Of a DNA stretch of 64,000 nucleotides, positions 59,678-64,000 are shown piece by piece. This DNA is from Candidatus Obscuribacter sp. (GTDB lineage Bacteria; Cyanobacteriota; Vampirovibrionia; Obscuribacterales; Obscuribacteraceae): NCBI GenBank assembly GCA_016712465.1, contig JADJQZ010000001.1, forward strand, positions 6,324,001 through 6,388,000. Reading direction: 5' to 3'. The position numbers were made by a program, and so were the translations under genes. The notes below the pieces were generated by a model, which was not told where the DNA came from, made no database searches, and worked only from the letters and a program-made list of their open reading frames with translations. The stretch's first letter is position 1, and every line of letters begins with the position of its first letter.

Positions 59678-60340
59678 GTGAATACTTCCAAACTGTCTCA
59701 ATCGCGCCTGAAAAACTATATAGTGAAAGGAGCACTATATCTGGTACCAATCGCCCTCACTCTGGTGATCCTTAGGGTCGTCCTGGGGCTGGCCTATTCC
59801 ATTGTAGGACCTTTTCTCGATGCCTTCTCAGGCTTGCTTCTGCCCAAGAACGCCGACTTCATGCACGGGCTTTTCGTAGGACCGATACAAAGCGTGCTCT
59901 TACTGCTGGCCGCACTAACCTTGCTGGGCATCATGGCCAGCTCCAACTTCGGTGCCAAATGGCTGAAGTCCATCGACTCACTTTTCCTGCGCATCCCCGG
60001 AGTAGCCACCCTGCATTCAGCCGGGCGAAGGGTTTCTGATCTATTGATGCTGCAGAACAACGGCGCCGCATTAAGGCGAGTTGTTACGGTGCAGGCAGTG
60101 GGCAACCTGAGAAGCATTGCCTTCGTCACAGGTGAGACCATAGACACAAACTCCGGCAAGACCTTCCTGCATGTAATCCTGCCCTTTCCGCCCAATCCAG
60201 TCATGGGCCTGCCAGGCTTCATCCCGGCAGAAGAGGCGATTGACTGCGACATGACGGTAGAGCAGGGTCTGCAGTATGTGATTTCTCTGGGTATGGCACC
60301 AGTGCCTAACTTGAAGCTCTCCCAAGCCTCAAACCAATAA
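59678..60340 (+). CDS. DUF502 family membrane protein
   Basis: 220 residues from GTG 59678. Two N-terminal membrane helices (~17-44 and ~69-90), preceded by K-N-Y-I-V-K-G-A-L-Y-L-V-P-I-A-L-T. Then come I-D-S-L-F-L-R-I-P-G-V-A-T-L-H (~108-122, the family's I-P-x-V-x-x-I-Y position) and a beta-rich domain with P-F-P-P-N-P-V-M-G-L-P-G-F-I-P (~173-187). This matches the DUF502 pattern. The family occurs widely in cyanobacteria and plants; its function is unclear. It is followed by a terminator. Confidence 0.85.
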   Translation: MNTSKLSQSRLKNYIVKGALYLVPIALTLVILRVVLGLAYSIVGPFLDAFSGLLLPKNADFMHGLFVGPIQSVLLLLAALTLLGIMASSNFGAKWLKSIDSLFLRIPGVATLHSAGRRVSDLLMLQNNGAALRRVVTVQAVGNLRSIAFVTGETIDTNSGKTFLHVILPFPPNPVMGLPGFIPAEEAIDCDMTVEQGLQYVISLGMAPVPNLKLSQASNQ

Positions 60341-60355
60341 CCGACGCAGGATACA

Positions 60356-60384
60356 GAGGTCTGAGTCTCGTGGACTCGGACCTC
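60356..60384 (+). terminator. terminator of the DUF502 gene, then a 260-base non-coding stretch
   Basis: 12-bp stem with one G-U (60356-60367 with 60373-60384), 5-base loop, then CTTATCC. The following bases to 60644 hold no gene. They include a C/T-biased stretch with repeated GC-TTTTT groups (60480-60512). Confidence 0.75.
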
Positions 60385-60644
60385 CTTATCCCGTGATTCC
60401 GTGCTTCCTTAACACCGGCCATAAGGTGCTGCCAAACAAAACGAGGTCATCCCCCAAACGCCAAGACCCCTAAGCTTTCGGCACTTTTTATGCTTTTTGT
60501 GCTTTTTGCGGCTCCAAAACTCTTCCACCTTTAAGCCCCAATTCAGGAGGTACAGCTGTTCCACAACTCCAGACTCTATGCACTGTCTGACCTTTTTGAC
60601 CTTTAACCGATCTCTCCACAATAACCCAACACGAGGAAAACGTA

Positions 60645-61358
60645 TTGGAAACCATCTCTATTAGCCTGCTGCTCACTGCTGTGGGAGTGCTGGTAGTCAC
60701 ACCCCTGCTCTGTGGAGCCATCAAAGAAATGAAGAGATCCGGGCAAGTGCAACCCTCAGAGGATAGCCGAGCGGTTAAGCAAGCTGAAAAGCAGCCTGGT
60801 TCCAATCACCCAAACCAACACCTTGAGCACCGAACCGAGGATGCGGAGCACCCTCTCAGCTTTCCGCGCCTGCTTTTGATGACCCGCTGGCTGCTTGCTC
60901 CCTTCTACCTGGGTCTGGTGGCCACGGTGATGCTCTACATGTACAAGTTTGCGCTCAAGCTATTCGCCCTCTTTCTAGAACTGCCTCATCTGGCAGAAAA
61001 GGAAGTGATGCTCAAGGTGCTCTATCTGGTAGACATCGTGATGGTGGCCAACTTGCTCATGTACACTGCCATCGGCAGTTTCGCTTATTTCGTGAGCGGC
61101 TTCGTGTTCGCCAGCAAATATGAGAAACCGGCTATGCTCGGTCATCTCGACGCTACCACCCTCAAACTAAAACTGGGCATGGCACTAATAGGTGTCTCTT
61201 CCATTCACCTTTTGGAAGCCTTCATGGATGTTGAGCAAATCAGCATGGATAAGATGATCATGCTGGTTTCAGTGCATGTTGTCTTCGTGCTCTCCACCAT
61301 GGCCATTGCCTGGATTCGCACCCTGCCCAGCCATGGCGGCAATAACCATCATGGCTAG
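60645..61358 (+). CDS. YqhA/UPF0114 family membrane protein with extra N-terminal helix
   Basis: 237 residues from TTG 60645 with GAGG eight bases upstream. An N-terminal helix (~4-25) and a charged linker (~28-70) precede a YqhA-type domain. That domain has T-R-W-L-L-A-P-F-Y-L-G-L (~79-90), L-Y-L-V-D-I-V-M-V-A-N-L-L (~125), H-L-D-A-T-T-L-K-L-K-L-G (~167-178), G-V-S-S-I-H-L-L-E-A-F-M-D (~183-195) and H-V-V-F-V-L-S (~210). The match to E. coli YqhA is stronger than for the paralogue at 31981. Role unsettled in the family. Confidence 0.88.
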   Translation: METISISLLLTAVGVLVVTPLLCGAIKEMKRSGQVQPSEDSRAVKQAEKQPGSNHPNQHLEHRTEDAEHPLSFPRLLLMTRWLLAPFYLGLVATVMLYMYKFALKLFALFLELPHLAEKEVMLKVLYLVDIVMVANLLMYTAIGSFAYFVSGFVFASKYEKPAMLGHLDATTLKLKLGMALIGVSSIHLLEAFMDVEQISMDKMIMLVSVHVVFVLSTMAIAWIRTLPSHGGNNHHG

Positions 61359-61394
61359 TTAGGGCCGTGCCGGTCCAACCCTGAAAAAGAACCT

Positions 61395-61416
61395 GTAGCT
61401 TGCCGAGGCAAGCTAC
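61395..61416 (+). terminator. short perfect hairpin after the YqhA gene
   Basis: GTAGCTTGCC-GA-GGCAAGCTAC, a 10-bp stem with a 2-base loop, 36 bases after the stop and 36 before the next ATG. No T-run, so perhaps an mRNA-stability or spacing element rather than a terminator. Confidence 0.5.
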
Positions 61417-61451
61417 CGCAACTGCAACTGTTAAAACGAGAATACTCAACC

Positions 61452-62477
61452 ATGAAATTCCAAAATCCCATCTCCAAACTGAACACCTGGCTTCAAGAAA
61501 CTATCGCCGAAGCCTTCGAATCGGGACAGTTTCGGATCAAAGACTTCTCCGCCAACATGAGCGGGCGCTCGCTCAGTCCGGAGCAAGAATCGGATTTTGC
61601 GCGTCGCGAAAGGCTGATTCGTCAGTGGCTGAACGCTGACCAATACGATATTCACATCGGCAAGAAGCACCCGGAGTACGCCCATCATCTGAGCCTTCTG
61701 GGTGACCTCTACGCCGTTGAAATGTGGCCCGCCATGGGTCTTCCCCATTATGAAAAAGCACTGGCGATTTACAAACTTACCCTGCCTGCGCACGACTCCA
61801 GGTGCCTTGTGCTGCTCGGAAAAATTGCGCGCTGCTATGAGGCAAGCGGCCGACTGCTCAAGGCTGAACCCTTATACTGGCAGATCGCAGACCAGATCCT
61901 AAATGGTGACTACCCGCTCTCAGAAAAGGAAAAGGCCGCTTCAGACCTGATCGACATCCTCAGCGAGCAGGGCAAGCATGAAGAAACACTGGCCCTGCAG
62001 CTACAGCTGGTCGGCTTCTACGAAGAGACGCTCTTCAGGGACCTTGAGGGGCTAGTAAGAGTCTACGAACGCACAGCGGCTGTCTTTAAAGCCATGCATG
62101 ATCCAACCACTGCTGCCAAATATAGGAACTTGAGCCTTGCGCTCATCTCCTGGCAGATCGTACAAAAAGCCCTCGGACAAGATGCTTATTCCCTGCGGCA
62201 AGATCTGGCCAGAGTACAAGACTGCTACCTGAGCCTGAACAAGGAAGACCTGGCAGAAAAGCTAAGACGGCATATCAAACTGATCACCGTCAAAGAGAGA
62301 ACCTCAAAAGATGACTACCCGGGCCTAGAAGAAGACCTGAACATGCTTGCAGATCTGTATGAAGAACGGGCTGCGGAGACTAATTCTGCCGGAGACAACA
62401 CCGTTGCTCAACATCTTCGTCTCAAGGTCCTTCGAATCAAGGAGAAGCGCACCAATAGCCGGTGGACGGCAAAATGA
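61452..62477 (+). CDS. TPR-like helical protein, unknown
   Basis: 341 residues, no signal peptide. Repeated helix pairs in the tetratricopeptide style: H-P-E-Y-A-H-H-L-S-L-L-G-D-L-Y (~75-89), L-V-L-L-G-K-I-A-R-C-Y-E-A-S-G-R-L-L-K-A-E-P-L-Y (~117-140), L-I-D-I-L-S-E-Q-G-K-H-E-E-T-L-A-L (~165-181) and L-N-M-L-A-D-L-Y-E-E-R-A (~295). It is probably a cytoplasmic protein-protein interaction scaffold. The next gene starts 21 bases later, so the two are likely co-expressed. Confidence 0.7.
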   Translation: MKFQNPISKLNTWLQETIAEAFESGQFRIKDFSANMSGRSLSPEQESDFARRERLIRQWLNADQYDIHIGKKHPEYAHHLSLLGDLYAVEMWPAMGLPHYEKALAIYKLTLPAHDSRCLVLLGKIARCYEASGRLLKAEPLYWQIADQILNGDYPLSEKEKAASDLIDILSEQGKHEETLALQLQLVGFYEETLFRDLEGLVRVYERTAAVFKAMHDPTTAAKYRNLSLALISWQIVQKALGQDAYSLRQDLARVQDCYLSLNKEDLAEKLRRHIKLITVKERTSKDDYPGLEEDLNMLADLYEERAAETNSAGDNTVAQHLRLKVLRIKEKRTNSRWTAK

Positions 62478-62498
62478 GACTAACTGGAGAAAAGCAAT

Positions 62499-63134
62499 AT
62501 GAAACAGACAAGCCACCGAATTAGTATCTCGCACATAAAGAGTGATACAGAAATAAGCCTTCACAAGACGGATCACCTACCGAGCGTCTTTGTGAGTGAG
62601 GAATATGACGCTACGCTGCTCACTCTTGTGGTCGGGCTTTTGAATGAGCTACTGCTCTGTGCAAGCCAGACTGGGAAAGTAAAATGGTCTCAGCTCATGG
62701 CAGATCTGCAGCGGCTGGGAATCACTGAGATCAAAGTACCGCGCCAGCAAGATATGGGCGTCTTCCTGGTACGGACAATTAGTCCAGACCAGCCGGATTG
62801 GCAGAGACCGGGTCAAGAACGTCGCATACCGATTGGTGCCACTACTATCGGTTTCACTAAGCTTTCCATAAAAGTCGAGAGAACCTGGATAAATGACGAG
62901 CACAACCATCCTGGCGGTAACAGGCCTTTGCAGGAAGCCCTGGCCATAATGGCTTATCTATTCTGCCTGCAAGTTCTACCGGGCGCCACGGCTTCACAAA
63001 GAGCAGTTTTTCTAAGGCTAGATAGTACAAGCCTGACCTACCTGCTCGACCGAGCTAAGGTTCCAAGACTAAATGCGCAAACTCTAACAAAGGCGATTCT
63101 ACGGTCACACATCAGAAGCCTGATAGAGAGCTAA
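62499..63134 (+). CDS. unknown protein, 211 residues
   Basis: ATG 62499 with GGAG eight bases upstream, 21 bases after the TPR-like gene. Soluble, mixed alpha/beta. Features include V-G-L-L-N-E-L-L-L-C (~45-54), R-R-I-P-I-G-A-T-T-I-G-F-T-K-L-S-I-K-V (~108-126), H-N-H-P-G-G-N-R-P (~134-142) and a helical C-terminus with L-D-S-T-S-L-T-Y-L-L-D-R. The H-N-H-P-G-G segment could bind metal, but I see no recognised motif around it. Function unknown; partner of the TPR-like protein by position. Confidence 0.65.
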   Translation: MKQTSHRISISHIKSDTEISLHKTDHLPSVFVSEEYDATLLTLVVGLLNELLLCASQTGKVKWSQLMADLQRLGITEIKVPRQQDMGVFLVRTISPDQPDWQRPGQERRIPIGATTIGFTKLSIKVERTWINDEHNHPGGNRPLQEALAIMAYLFCLQVLPGATASQRAVFLRLDSTSLTYLLDRAKVPRLNAQTLTKAILRSHIRSLIES

Positions 63135-63184
63135 AGCCCATAACAGAGGCAAGGAAGTAGTCGACCACCAGCTTTCCGGATCAA

Positions 63185-63200
63185 GGCTCAGGGATGAGCC
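63185..63200 (+). promoter_or_regulatory. AGGGA-loop hairpin on the forward strand
   Basis: GGCTC-AGGGAT-GAGCC, 51 bases after the stop at 63134. It resembles the elements of the 46-54 kb run in loop sequence and post-stop position, but it lies on the other strand and has a different stem. CAGGGATG fits the core of CsrA-type sites. Confidence 0.45.
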
Positions 63201-63369
63201 GGCCGGAACAAACCAACCAAGTTTCCCATCCCTACCTAAGTCAAATGACCGATATCAAGAAGTCGATCAACAGAGGCAATGCACTGGTAAATCGGTCAGA
63301 GATCCGATGCAAACCGCAGCCCCAAATTCCATCATGGTATCAGTAGCGCTCACAAATGGCGGAGGCTGT

Positions 63370-63828
63370 ATGCTGCACTTTCTTCAGAGGATACTCAATG
63401 CACTGCTTGGCTGTCTCAAACTTACTTTTCAAATCTCAGACAACCTGACCAACTCTATCAGCTCTCTCAACTCTCTGGTGCTTGAAGCCGCATCTGCTTC
63501 AGCGCGCCCTGAGCGAAACAAGGCCAATTGCGACCAAACACTGGTTATGAACATGCCGGAGAAAGTGCAAGCTCAATTGCAATTCAAAGCAGGGCGAGCC
63601 ACAGATCAAATGCAAACTCTAAGCCGACTGAATCAGCTCCGTAGTGCCAGACCAAGTCAGGAAGGCAACCGCATCTGCTGGTACAAAGAAGGCACCAAAA
63701 CCAGAGAAATTCCAGCCGCTGAACTTGTTGCAAGCCAACACGTGGCGACTCTGAAGAGTACGACAGCCAGACAAACTCACTATAGAATTGTGATCGAGAA
63801 CTTGCAGACGGCCCGCAATCCTGATTAG
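63370..63828 (+). CDS. unknown protein, 152 residues
   Basis: ATG 63370 chosen because a full GGAGG lies four bases upstream; the frame is open to 63307. A hydrophobic/amphipathic N-terminus (L-H-F-L-Q-R-I-L-N-A-L-L-G-C-L-K-L-T-F) could sit at a membrane. Then come a Ser/Asn-rich helical segment and a basic, Gln/Arg/Thr-rich C-terminal half. No family recognised. It is the last gene visible; the remaining 172 bases of the window show nothing further. Confidence 0.55.
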   Translation: MLHFLQRILNALLGCLKLTFQISDNLTNSISSLNSLVLEAASASARPERNKANCDQTLVMNMPEKVQAQLQFKAGRATDQMQTLSRLNQLRSARPSQEGNRICWYKEGTKTREIPAAELVASQHVATLKSTTARQTHYRIVIENLQTARNPD

Positions 63829-64000
63829 CGATAGCTTCTCGCCGGGGACTGCTCAGACTTTCACTGAAAAAAACTCCACGCAACTTACTACCACATATAC
63901 TATTACCACACACAAAAAAGTCCTTCGGAGTAAACAGCACTTCCTGTGCTGCTTACCGCCATCTACCTAAACATACTTTCTCGGATTAGAAAGGGCCATC

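Overview
The window reads as a chromosomal segment of a bacterium from the cyanobacterial side of the tree, most plausibly a non-photosynthetic member (Melainabacteria/Vampirovibrionia, Obscuribacterales-like). The support is a membrane protein of a family I associate with cyanobacteria and plastids (37967-39511), a cyanophycinase-family peptidase (39817-40587), a DUF502 protein, many TTG starts preceded by a GAGG Shine-Dalgarno, and no photosynthesis genes. This placement is inference. The DNA is gene-dense and moderately GC-rich, and many proteins are of unknown family.

Layout. 1-9.3 kb: end of a histone-deacetylase-family hydrolase, then a co-directional block of an SbmA/ABCD-type ABC transporter and three glycoside hydrolases (glycoamylase family, a frameshifted GH1, and a discoidin plus six-hairpin enzyme), closed by a strong terminator. 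9.4-15 kb: reverse-strand genes comprising a small protein, a PlsC-like acyltransferase, an HNH endonuclease, a P-loop kinase and two paralogous proteins of unknown family. 15-21.4 kb: a (ACAG)n microsatellite, an opine-dehydrogenase-like protein, ilvC, a TPR protein, a predicted beta-barrel and a small membrane protein. 21.5-31.3 kb: ppdK, a two-component system, a large PEKP-repeat protein and another TPR protein. 32-36.2 kb: a YqhA/UPF0114 protein, then two insertion sequences with broken transposases. The first has clear terminal inverted repeats and a 5-bp target duplication. 36.6-45.2 kb: thioredoxin-like protein, tRNA-Asp, the cyanobacterial-type membrane protein, cyanophycinase with a translationally coupled small gene, a GNAT acetyltransferase, an unknown protein, and a Trp-rich protein built from 11-residue repeats.

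45.6-55.7 kb is the most unusual region. It is a run of about twelve reverse-strand genes with short gaps: an 8-residue-repeat beta-solenoid protein, an FtsH-like protease with a duplicated membrane module, a BacA/SbmA-like transporter without an ATPase domain, the potassium transporter Kup, and several small unknown proteins. Several gaps carry a short hairpin with an AGGGA loop, resembling CsrA-type RNA-binding sites, just after the stop codon. 56.1-57.7 kb holds a fusion of a tyrosine-recombinase-like domain (catalytic residues degraded) to a homoserine kinase. 58.1-63.8 kb returns to the forward strand with membrane proteins, DUF502, a second YqhA paralogue and proteins of unknown family.

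Functional links are partly inferred. The first block looks like glycan breakdown with transport. The 45.6-55.7 kb run looks like an envelope or ion-homeostasis unit that may be controlled after transcription. Three genes (GH1 and both transposases) carry indels; whether these are biological or assembly errors cannot be told from one sequence. No CRISPR array, rRNA operon, prophage or replication origin was seen.
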